Of a stretch of DNA of 64,000 nucleotides, positions 27,152-35,668 are shown piece after piece. The notes under the pieces are model-generated. The model saw only the letters and a program-made list of their open reading frames with translations. It made no database searches and was not told the DNA's origin. The position numbers were made by a program, and so were the translations under genes. Where the stretch lies: the NCBI GenBank assembly GCA_024232965.1, contig JACKQF010000001.1, positions 682,001-746,000 on the forward strand, written 5' to 3'. Every line of letters begins with the position of its first letter. Position 1 is the first letter of the stretch. Source of the stretch: Verrucomicrobiaceae bacterium (GTDB taxonomy: Bacteria; Verrucomicrobiota; Verrucomicrobiia; Verrucomicrobiales; Verrucomicrobiaceae).

Positions 27152-30100
27152 GTTGTCTTGGATTTTGGTGAGCATACCACTGGAGAGGGAGGTCGAAGGA
27201 TGGCAGCAACTCGGCTGAATGTTGGGATTGGCGGACTTGATCGTAAACCCTTTCGCTCAGCGAAACGAGATTTCCAAGACTGTAGTCCCTACTTTCCTCA
27301 TCAGTGATCCAACCCAATCGCCAGGCGATACGTCGAGCTGGGCTATTCATGAAAAAGCACGCTCGGTCGAAGCGGTCAGGCGGCAACACGTTCAATCGGC
27401 GCAACTCGCGCATCACAAACAGCAAGGGAGCCGACATGCTTTGGCCGATGACGCCTGTCCAGCTTTGCACGTCGGGAGTTTGCAATGCAGTCGGGATTAG
27501 TCCTGATCGAAGGAAGGAAATCAGGGCTGATCCTTCGACATCGTCCGCGTTCGCTAACTGAAGAAGAACTGCCGGCAAATCATTCTTGAAGACGTAAAAG
27601 TGCATCTTCCGAAAGTCGTAAAACACCCTGCGCCAGAAGTCAGCATCTTCGCCACTGGCACTCTCGCTACGGAAAGACTGATGAATGATGTCCTCGAAAA
27701 AGGCATCGAGCCTCTGATCAAACCCGCTTGTTTTTGCCTCATCAAGAGTTTGGGGAATGGTTGCGGCCCAGAAATCGTCATTCAATCGGTCACGCCAAAA
27801 CGGAATGATGCGGGATGCTGGATTCCTTCCCAAGGCGATGCTCATGGAACACCCAAGGCAAAGCAGGCGATACCAGTGCTGCTTACCCACTATGGAGTCA
27901 GTGTCGCGAAGCAAGGACCCCAGATCGTCGTCATTGGCCACATCAGGGAAAACGAGCGCACTGTAGATTCCAGAAAGGGTAAACTGCTGGACTGCAGCCT
28001 GTTCGTTTCCATGCCATGCATCAATCAGGTCCTGAATGGTAATCGAGCTGTCTTTACCACCTTCTTCCACGTCGTCGAAGTCCGATTCAAATGGGGCTTC
28101 CAGCCGTGCGGGCTCATACTCCCGGCCTTCAAGCCTGGCCTTGCTCATATCCGCCTGATGGAAAGCTCCTTTCACCCGATTCTGATCCTCCGGCGTGAGA
28201 TCAAGGAATGCCGCGTGGTTGAGTAAAGCTTGGCGAGAGTCCGCCCTCAAAAGCCCAGCCGCTTTACTGGCATGTTCGTCAGCGGTGGACGCGAGAAATC
28301 GAAGTGCTGCGGCGACACGTTCTTGATTGTTGTCGTCTATTGCTTGCGTGATCCAGCCTGCCATTTTCTCAGGTGTCACTCTCATCTCGCCACGACATAG
28401 CCTGAAAAAATGAAGGGCCGACTCCGTGAGATATTGCTGTTGCAGCCGACTTTCCGCTGGCGCGAAAGCAGCTCGGCCTGATTCGATACTGCTACCTTGG
28501 CAGATCAGCAATGCGGCTGCGGGCACCCATTCCTCCGATTCGTTCTGGAATTGAAGCTCACCAAGGAAAACCTCCAGATCCGTCCTCTCCCGCTGAGGCC
28601 AGTCATACCCAGATTCCCAGAGCTTTGTGTTCAAGTATCGACCCAGTTGCTTTGATAGATGGGGCGTAAGCCTCAAGTCAATCCCAGCTAGACGCCGGAT
28701 GAGGAAAGGAAGCGTGAAAGGTTCGGTGTTGAAACCAGCCATTTGTCGATTCAACACGCCCGCAACCACTCCAGAGACGACATTCTCAGAAGTCACCCGC
28801 AGTTCAGCGTCCATCTGCCCCCACTCATCCCATTCAGCTACGGAGGCGAGGAGCTCCTGACTTGATGAAGACGACAGATAACCGGAGACTTCAAAGCGCA
28901 CTTGACCCGAACTTGTCAGAGACTCAAAACTTCCAGGCAAACCATTGGGGATAATCGGGAATCTCTTTGCCACGCTGGAATAACCCGCGTTGCACTCTTT
29001 TGGCCAGACTGCCTCGGCAATTCTTCCATTGGCCGACCCAACATTGGTCGAGACGGGAAGGGATGAAAACAGCTTCCACCAAGATGCCCAGAAGCTATGG
29101 GGACGCGCCTGCTTAAGACCCACCGCCGCACAAAAATCGTCATGTTCAGCGCACCAAGTCAGGAACTCACTCAGTCCCGAAGATGCCTGCTGAAACAGCT
29201 CACCATTCTGCCTATCAGCGTCCTCACCCTTCCCAAGCTCGGTGCGGCCAGGATCAGGATCGAACGGACCGTTGATGGCGAACCCGACTTCACCGGTAGA
29301 ATGCAACGGTGCTGTGGCCCATACACAAGGAAGCCCCGTCAGCTTGCGAATCCTGTTTTGATCCAATCCAAACAACCATGAAACTTCGCCGCACTTGAGG
29401 TCCATCAATTTTCCAGCGCTTCCAGCATCCCCAACCCAAAGTTCCCATCCATCGCCTGATTGCACACGCTCGGGGTTCCAGAAATGAACGTGATCCCGCA
29501 AGCCGCGAAGACGAATCTCGCGGATTTCCCGTGCAAAAATGACAAGGCAGGACGCGAGATTTGCAAATCGCGCCGACAGTGTGGTTGTGTCCTGAGTCGT
29601 GGGTAGTTCGATCACTGTCCCACCTTGATGGTTGGGCATCCAAGCTGATAGTTTATCAGACAATAGACGGCTTTGAGCGGCTTCCAATCGCCGAGGATAA
29701 ATGGCACCAGTGACATCAAAAGCCAAGTCACCACTGACCACACGAGGATTGTTTGAGATCAAATAGACGCTCTTGAAACCAAGCCCAAACTTGCCTGTCA
29801 CAGTAGCATCATCTTCCGAAGCCTGCTTGTCCGATCCATGGAGAATGAGCATTTTCAGCAAATCTCGCTCATAGGACCGCTTGAGCTCACCAGCCGCATC
29901 GCTTGGATGATTGATCGGCCTACCCCAATGGGCACAGCGCACGACGCCATCAGCAATCTCTAGCACGAAAACGCGCGGGGCCTGATGATCCGCGGGCAAT
30001 TGAGCGATGGCGTCATCCCCATTTTGGAAAAGCTCAAAGGGAACCGACTCAGCAACATATTGCTCCCGACTGATGCGCGTCTTCATCGCACCAGTCAGCA

Positions 30101-33100
30101 CGTGATGAACCTCATCATCTGTTTGGAAAATGCGGCGGAGCATTAGCAGGCCTTCATCTCGCGCTTTCCTAGCTGCTTTTTCATTTCGCTCAGGTTCACC
30201 CAAGTCCTGTTCACGCTCCTCTCGGGCTTGTGATTCGAGACTTGTTGCCTCATCGAGTTTCTTGATCGCATTCGATAGCGAGCTGCCCGGTGATGGGCGA
30301 ATGCCGAGTTGGCTCAGATGGATCTGTGCTGTGGCGAGAATCTCTTGCTGAGCGCGTCCCAAGCTCATCTGCCCGAGTCCCATGATCTTTTCCATCAGTG
30401 GGCGAACCTTGCCAATGCGATCGCCAGTGACGTGAAGAACCTCAGTCAGCAAGCGAGTTACGGTCTGCTCCAATCTCTCGCACATTTGACCAAAATTGGT
30501 CTTTGTGAAAGTAGCGGGATCGCACAAGCGGAAGCCATAATGGACTCCATCTCCTCCCGTATTCACAAAGAACCGATTCACCCACCAATGGCCATGCTGT
30601 CCATCGGCCTGAGCAACCAAGAAAGCAGCCTGATCCATATCCAGAGGGGCATCGAAAACGCCGCCATTTAGCGCAACTACCTCAGCTGTATCACCATCCG
30701 TAATGGAGCAAGAATAACGGCACTCAGTCACTCTGCGCCGAGGATTGATCCCGCCGTCAAAAGGACCGCACAGCTCGTCTCGAATCGTCTCGGTGCGCCC
30801 GTCTGTGAGTTGATCTGCGAGTCTTCTTATAGCTGGTGTTTCTCCAAGCAGTGCGATGAAGATTCCCCACAATTTAGGAGGAAGATGCTCTGAAATAGTG
30901 TTGCCATAGTTTCGAAGTAGTTCACTCAAAGCAACGTCGTCGCCAGCCTCATCAAGGATAGCTCCTGGCAGAGGTTCGTCTCTCTCGCCCTGATTGTAGA
31001 GGTCGAGCGCTGCAACCGCGCGATGATCTGCCAACGCCCTTTTTGATATCCCTGCGATCGGAACAACCAGTTGGGATGCTGAAGTCCAAGTGCCTTCTTG
31101 GTTCAAAAGTTGGAAGTCGGAGTCTGCCCGATAGCTCGTCTCCCAACGCCCCGCCCGAACAGCAGCCGCTAAATAGTCATGAAAAACTCGGATGATAACG
31201 TCTCGGGTATCCACATCCGCTTCTTGATGCCGATTCCGTAGTGCCTCCAAGGCGGTGTCGTATCGCGTGGCGACTTCGCCTGACCACTCTCGCGCAAAAA
31301 CAGCGGCCACTTTGCCTGCCCGAGTTCTCTTATCGCCCACCTCGGCTTGCTGTTCCTTCGGCCAAAGGGAACGAATCATCGCCACCACTGGAGAGATGTC
31401 GGCTTCGCAGCCCTCTACTGCGGTGAGCCAGGCTCCCAGGGTGTCGGAACCAGCTAGCTCTGGAAGCCCGATATGCAGCTTGGGATTGTTTCCAAAAGCG
31501 GTTTTGAGGAGTCCGACCACGTCGTCACCTTTTGGAATCAAATGGGCTCTTATTGTATTCCAGGCGCCTGGACTGTCCGCCAAGGGCAGTTGGATTTCAC
31601 CACGGAGGACAATCGTTGATCCCTCTACACGCTGAGAGATGAGACCCAAGAGTGCCTCCTCGGCTCCATCTAGCCAAAGCAGGTTGCTCAATCTTGTAGT
31701 TCTGCCCTGTGCCAAAGGCAGCCAAGAGGCGACTCGAAGCGCTTCCGATGTTTCTTTGGTGGGGTTACCAATGGTGTTCAGGTAGTGAAGAATCAACTTC
31801 GCGAAGCGCTGCGGTTCCTTCTGCTGACAGGCCAGCCGAATGATTCCATTTGGATCGAGGATGCGTTCATTGAATAATTGCCGCTGTCGCAAGCCGACAG
31901 CCTCACTCTGACTGCGCTGAACGATCTTGGCATTCTGGCAGAGTTGATTCCAAATCGTTTTCAGACCTTCGGGCGGCTCTTGGCCTGCTTCGGGTGCCAA
32001 CCAAACGGCCTCATCCATGGTGGTCAACGAGTCCACTCCGTAGCGATGGATCTTCAGCTTGCGGAGCAGCCTGTTGTCAGCTTGAGGGTCATAGTGCGTG
32101 CCTTCATTCAAGTGGGTCAGAAGGAAATCGTGAAAGAGATGAAGAGGAAATTCGCCAACTGCTTCATCTGCATCTTTGCACATGCTGCGGAAAGCATCTG
32201 CGTTGCAGATTTCTAGACCCAAGAGACTTCTCTGCTCGTCATTGATTCCGGCCGAAAAAGTGGCAGCCACCAAACGCCAGGACTCCACCTTGTGCTCAAG
32301 TACCGTTTTGACCACTTCATTCCATTTTGAGGCGGTATCGTTTGTAGCGACGCTCAAGAAAAGGGTGCTATCGGCATCGCAATGATCAAGGCAGCCATGG
32401 AGCAAATAGCGGATCGCCGATTTGACCGAGGCAGTTGAGACCTCAGATAACAGTTTTGCGATCAATGCAGAGCGGTGGGTAGAAAGCCCAAGATTGTTTT
32501 GTTTTAATACGAGTTTTGCAACAGTGGCAAGACCGAACTCGGCGGGCGAAAGTCCAGGCGGATTCGTCCCAACAATGAACCATGCTTCTGCCTTCGGGCA
32601 GGCCTCTTTGAGGCAATCCTTCAGCGGCTTATCGCCATTTGTGAAAAGAGTCTCTTGGTTGGCATAGCCTTGGAGTGTCTTGGCCGAAACGACCTTTTTC
32701 GCCTCACCCAATGACTCAACTTCATAGATCGGCAGATCGTTCCAGGCTTCAGTATTGCTCGTGACGAATTCACCAAGACGCGTGGACAGCTTGGCGAGAT
32801 ACACCCGAACCTCGGGCCTGTTTGCCAGGACTTCACGTTGAAGCGCACCGCAGAGCCATGCCAAGTCCGCTGCTTTCCAATCGACTGATAAGTCGCTTGA
32901 TGCAAGGGCAGCGGTGCCCTCAATGAGAATCACTCGATCGGGACATCCATCCCCCAGCAAGCGAGCCACGATGCCCTCAGTGGCCGAGCCACCAGGGTCG
33001 TCAAACTTCGGGAAAACGAGTTTGGAGATCGTGGATTCGATCAGACGCCATTTCCACCCACCTACATTCAAGTTGCGAACCAAGGAATGCGTCTGACAGA

Positions 33101-34406
33101 CATGTTGCTGGTAAATTCCGAACCAGTCGGAAGCCTTCAAGCAGGTGATGACCGCCTTGATTTGATCATTGGAGAAGCTCTCTTCCTCGAAGCATTTTCC
33201 GAGGGCTTTTGGAACCATCGGCAGTAGTCCATTGGAAGATGTGGCCAAGGCCTTGTTCCAAGCAATCTTGATTCGTTTGGGATCATCTTCCCCAGCATCC
33301 CGAAAGCCATCGGAAGCCCCGTGAACGGAAGTTCGGTCCTCGCTCAGGAAGAAGTAGCCGTGCAGAAAGAGGTTCAGGTTCCAGCCAAAGGATTTCAGTG
33401 TTTCATCAACAGCAGGTCTTTTCCCCACAGGTAGAAAAACGTTCCAGAAAACACGAAGGCTGCCAACTCTATCTGCTTTTGATGCAGTGACTGCGACTGC
33501 TCCTTTCCACTTTGCTTTGTCAGGGACGGAGTGCCCGCCAGTGTTAGTTAGTTCAAAAACCTTCGGCCAAGACGGCTTCGCTTTCCACTCCTCCGCTAGC
33601 TCCGGCTGATTCGGCAAGGTGATTTGCTGGTATCGAGTGCCAGGAGAAATCGTCTTCGCCGCGGGATCATGCACAAACTCGCGAAGGGTATTGCCGTCGC
33701 AAAATGAAACGGTTCTGAGATTTTTGAGGAAGATGAGTGCTTGGGCGAGTGTGGGTGACTGATGGTTAATTGCCGATATGAGTTCCGGCGGGCATACTGC
33801 CGAATCTCCGGGATAGGCGAAGTCTCCATTTTTTATTGGATCGTTATTGTGGACTATCTTCTTGCGCCTTAGCGGGATCCAGACGGCAAACCATTTCTCG
33901 AAGTGCGGCACCATGTTCCGCACCTGATTGTCAATGGCTTTCCAATCAGGTGATTCGCGGTTGATATCCCACTCCGTGTATTGATGGGGATGCCAAGGGC
34001 AGAAGAGTTCGCGCAAAGTTGCGTCGCCGCCACTTTCCAAGAAAAAGAACGCCTCGCAGACATGGAAAACGGCTTTCATCCCAAGACCGAATCTTCCGAT
34101 TCGGTCATCATCTCCCGCCTTGCTGCCCATCCCCATGCGCATCAGTCCATCACGATCTCTCTTTGTGAATGGCCCATCGTTCACTACGATGAGTGCTGGC
34201 CCTTGCAACAATGGGTTCTCAAAGCCTGAGTTAGTGAGTGGTAAATGCCACTGAAGATGCAGCCGTCCCGATTCTACAGAATCTTTCAAAGCATCATCGG
34301 CATTCTGAACAAGCTCTTTGATGAAAGCGAAGCCCTCTTCGTAGTGCTCCAGTAGGCGTTTGATGGTTTCAACGTGTTCGCGGGGATGAGTTTCAGGGGC
34401 TGCCAT
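27108..34406 (-). CDS. Giant dual-GHKL (HSP90/sacsin-like) ATPase protein, island core gene
   Basis: 2,432 residues. The first ATPase module at the N-terminus has KELVQNADDAL (Glu31, Asn35, Asp38), VVNDGPF (75-80) and GRFGLGMKAVFHV (104-116). A second complete set lies at 1458-1550: FELFQNGDDAI, then TGKFGLGFKSVYLIS (GKFGLG from 1538). These match the N and G boxes of sacsin-type HSP90 ATPases. A charged helical stretch rich in Glu/Arg lies just before the second module. The remaining 1,800 residues are mostly alpha-helical with no family I recognise; there is no signal peptide or membrane segment, so it is cytoplasmic. The ATG at 34,404-34,406 lies 27 bases after the Fic stop, and its end overlaps the SNF2 gene. 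By eye its base composition is less GC-rich than the flanking genes, suggesting acquisition. The function is unknown; a sensor or scaffold in defence is inference. Confidence 0.88.
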   Translation of the reverse strand: MAAPETHPREHVETIKRLLEHYEEGFAFIKELVQNADDALKDSVESGRLHLQWHLPLTNSGFENPLLQGPALIVVNDGPFTKRDRDGLMRMGMGSKAGDDDRIGRFGLGMKAVFHVCEAFFFLESGGDATLRELFCPWHPHQYTEWDINRESPDWKAIDNQVRNMVPHFEKWFAVWIPLRRKKIVHNNDPIKNGDFAYPGDSAVCPPELISAINHQSPTLAQALIFLKNLRTVSFCDGNTLREFVHDPAAKTISPGTRYQQITLPNQPELAEEWKAKPSWPKVFELTNTGGHSVPDKAKWKGAVAVTASKADRVGSLRVFWNVFLPVGKRPAVDETLKSFGWNLNLFLHGYFFLSEDRTSVHGASDGFRDAGEDDPKRIKIAWNKALATSSNGLLPMVPKALGKCFEEESFSNDQIKAVITCLKASDWFGIYQQHVCQTHSLVRNLNVGGWKWRLIESTISKLVFPKFDDPGGSATEGIVARLLGDGCPDRVILIEGTAALASSDLSVDWKAADLAWLCGALQREVLANRPEVRVYLAKLSTRLGEFVTSNTEAWNDLPIYEVESLGEAKKVVSAKTLQGYANQETLFTNGDKPLKDCLKEACPKAEAWFIVGTNPPGLSPAEFGLATVAKLVLKQNNLGLSTHRSALIAKLLSEVSTASVKSAIRYLLHGCLDHCDADSTLFLSVATNDTASKWNEVVKTVLEHKVESWRLVAATFSAGINDEQRSLLGLEICNADAFRSMCKDADEAVGEFPLHLFHDFLLTHLNEGTHYDPQADNRLLRKLKIHRYGVDSLTTMDEAVWLAPEAGQEPPEGLKTIWNQLCQNAKIVQRSQSEAVGLRQRQLFNERILDPNGIIRLACQQKEPQRFAKLILHYLNTIGNPTKETSEALRVASWLPLAQGRTTRLSNLLWLDGAEEALLGLISQRVEGSTIVLRGEIQLPLADSPGAWNTIRAHLIPKGDDVVGLLKTAFGNNPKLHIGLPELAGSDTLGAWLTAVEGCEADISPVVAMIRSLWPKEQQAEVGDKRTRAGKVAAVFAREWSGEVATRYDTALEALRNRHQEADVDTRDVIIRVFHDYLAAAVRAGRWETSYRADSDFQLLNQEGTWTSASQLVVPIAGISKRALADHRAVAALDLYNQGERDEPLPGAILDEAGDDVALSELLRNYGNTISEHLPPKLWGIFIALLGETPAIRRLADQLTDGRTETIRDELCGPFDGGINPRRRVTECRYSCSITDGDTAEVVALNGGVFDAPLDMDQAAFLVAQADGQHGHWWVNRFFVNTGGDGVHYGFRLCDPATFTKTNFGQMCERLEQTVTRLLTEVLHVTGDRIGKVRPLMEKIMGLGQMSLGRAQQEILATAQIHLSQLGIRPSPGSSLSNAIKKLDEATSLESQAREEREQDLGEPERNEKAARKARDEGLLMLRRIFQTDDEVHHVLTGAMKTRISREQYVAESVPFELFQNGDDAIAQLPADHQAPRVFVLEIADGVVRCAHWGRPINHPSDAAGELKRSYERDLLKMLILHGSDKQASEDDATVTGKFGLGFKSVYLISNNPRVVSGDLAFDVTGAIYPRRLEAAQSRLLSDKLSAWMPNHQGGTVIELPTTQDTTTLSARFANLASCLVIFAREIREIRLRGLRDHVHFWNPERVQSGDGWELWVGDAGSAGKLMDLKCGEVSWLFGLDQNRIRKLTGLPCVWATAPLHSTGEVGFAINGPFDPDPGRTELGKGEDADRQNGELFQQASSGLSEFLTWCAEHDDFCAAVGLKQARPHSFWASWWKLFSSLPVSTNVGSANGRIAEAVWPKECNAGYSSVAKRFPIIPNGLPGSFESLTSSGQVRFEVSGYLSSSSSQELLASVAEWDEWGQMDAELRVTSENVVSGVVAGVLNRQMAGFNTEPFTLPFLIRRLAGIDLRLTPHLSKQLGRYLNTKLWESGYDWPQRERTDLEVFLGELQFQNESEEWVPAAALLICQGSSIESGRAAFAPAESRLQQQYLTESALHFFRLCRGEMRVTPEKMAGWITQAIDDNNQERVAAALRFLASTADEHASKAAGLLRADSRQALLNHAAFLDLTPEDQNRVKGAFHQADMSKARLEGREYEPARLEAPFESDFDDVEEGGKDSSITIQDLIDAWHGNEQAAVQQFTLSGIYSALVFPDVANDDDLGSLLRDTDSIVGKQHWYRLLCLGCSMSIALGRNPASRIIPFWRDRLNDDFWAATIPQTLDEAKTSGFDQRLDAFFEDIIHQSFRSESASGEDADFWRRVFYDFRKMHFYVFKNDLPAVLLQLANADDVEGSALISFLRSGLIPTALQTPDVQSWTGVIGQSMSAPLLFVMRELRRLNVLPPDRFDRACFFMNSPARRIAWRLGWITDEESRDYSLGNLVSLSERVYDQVRQSQHSAELLPSFDLPLQWYAHQNPRQHVSVHPTQRQSLLP

Positions 34407-34433
34407 GTTTAATAAGATAAGCTGAACTTGGAG

Positions 34434-35489
34434 CTATTGAACGATCCCCTTCACATAATGAGCCCCGCGCCCCTGGCCTTTCGGCAGGATGTGACCTTGC
34501 TGAACGAGCTCCTTCAAGCGCAGCTTGAGCGTGCTGGGTTTTCCCTTCGTGAGTTGAACGAGTTGTCTGAGCGTAAGCGTCTCGTGATCTGCGAAGTCGG
34601 CGAGGATCTTCTTCGCGAGCGGGTGGAGGTCGGTGGCGTGCGTGTCTTCGATGGCGATCTTTTTGCCGAGGACATCCTTTTGCTTCACAAGGGAGCGGAG
34701 GAAGAACATGAGCCAGGCTTCCCAGTCAGTCTTGTCAGCGGTGAGCGTGGTTTGGGTGCGGCGGAGGGCGCGGTAGTAGCCCTCTTTTGACGCCTCGATG
34801 ATGCTCTCCAGCGAACTGTAGGGCACATAGGCATACCCGGCGCGCAGGAGCATGAGCGTGGTGAGCACACGGGAGAGGCGGCCATTGCCATCCTGAAATG
34901 GATGAATGGCGAGGAAGACGACGATGAAGCTGCCGATGAGCAGCAGCGGATGCAGGGAGCGCTCGCGGTCGGCCTTGGTGAACCAGGCGACGAGCGCCTC
35001 CATCTCGCGCGGGGTGTCGAAAGGCGAGGTGGTTTGGAAGACGATGCCGATCTCCTTTCCATCGGCATCGAAGGCGGCGACGTGGTTGGGCAGAGTCTTG
35101 TAGTGGCCGCGATGGCGCTCGTCCTTGGTGCTGTAGCGCAGGAGGTGCTGATGGAGCTGGCCGATCATGTTCTCCGTAACGGGAATCTGCTCGAAGGCAT
35201 CGAACACCTGATCCATGACATAGGCGTATCCGGCGACCTCCTGCTCATCGCGCGTCTTGAACTCGGTGATGTCCAGACGACCGAGCAGGTCCTCGACCTG
35301 GCGGTCGGTGAGCTTGGAACCCTCGATGCGGGTGGAGGAACCGACACTCTCAATGGTGGCGACCCTGCGGAGGGAGGTTAGTTTTTCGGGCGATAGGCTG
35401 CGGATCATGCGCCACTGGCCTTTGAACTCGTCCAGTTCGGCGATGAGCCGGAGTATCTCGGGCGTGATGGTGAAAACCGGGGGCAGCAT
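34434..35489 (-). CDS. Fic-family protein (class II, N-terminal inhibitory helix) with C-terminal winged helix
   Basis: 351 residues. The Fic_N region (1-70) contains the inhibitory motif S52-T-R-I-E56-G57, which fits (S/T)xxxE(G/N). The catalytic motif HPFQDGNGR is complete at 196-204. FQTTSPFDTPREM (151-163) is the flap that docks targets. Residues about 295-350 (LTLRQLVQLTKGKPSTLKLRL) look like a winged helix, suggesting DNA binding. Such proteins usually transfer AMP to a target Ser, Thr or Tyr and are held off by the inhibitory Glu. The gene reads toward the GHKL giant and ends 27 bases before it. Its GC content by eye is higher than the giant's, so the two may have different histories even if now co-transcribed. 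Confidence 0.9.
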   Translation of the reverse strand: MLPPVFTITPEILRLIAELDEFKGQWRMIRSLSPEKLTSLRRVATIESVGSSTRIEGSKLTDRQVEDLLGRLDITEFKTRDEQEVAGYAYVMDQVFDAFEQIPVTENMIGQLHQHLLRYSTKDERHRGHYKTLPNHVAAFDADGKEIGIVFQTTSPFDTPREMEALVAWFTKADRERSLHPLLLIGSFIVVFLAIHPFQDGNGRLSRVLTTLMLLRAGYAYVPYSSLESIIEASKEGYYRALRRTQTTLTADKTDWEAWLMFFLRSLVKQKDVLGKKIAIEDTHATDLHPLAKKILADFADHETLTLRQLVQLTKGKPSTLKLRLKELVQQGHILPKGQGRGAHYVKGIVQ

Positions 35490-35498
35490 GACTGTTTT

Positions 35499-35544
35499 GG
35501 CTGATTTCTTGGCCGATTATAGCCGTTTTTAGCCGATTCGGCAA
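35499..35544 (-). promoter_or_regulatory. Sigma70-like promoter with four iterated operator-like repeats upstream of fic
   Basis: On the minus strand, TTGCCG (35,544-35,539) and TATAAT (35,521-35,516) are 17 bases apart, and the ATG follows 26 bases after the -10 box. On the plus strand four near-copies of GCCGATT sit at 35,499, 35,511, 35,521 and 35,531 (GGCTGATT, GGCCGATT, AGCCGTTT, AGCCGATT), roughly one helical turn apart. The last extends into an inverted repeat GCCGA-T-TCGGC (35,532-35,542) lying within the spacer and -35 box. This looks like a cooperative repressor site that would block polymerase. The regulator could be the Fic protein's own winged helix (inference). Confidence 0.6.
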
Positions 35545-35668
35545 GATTTACTTCCTTGAGAAACTTGCGCGTCTGGCTTGAGACATGGCTCGCATGGTCT
35601 CACAGTTAGTTTCGCTGAACCCAACCGCTCCTGCTGCATCGCCAGATCCCCCAACCATTTCTCACTTC

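Noticed and set aside
24440..35489. Island core considered as DISARM, BREX or a restriction-modification system
   Set aside because: An SNF2 helicase is present but there is no methyltransferase, DUF1998 (DrmB), PglZ, BrxC or restriction nuclease in or beside the block.
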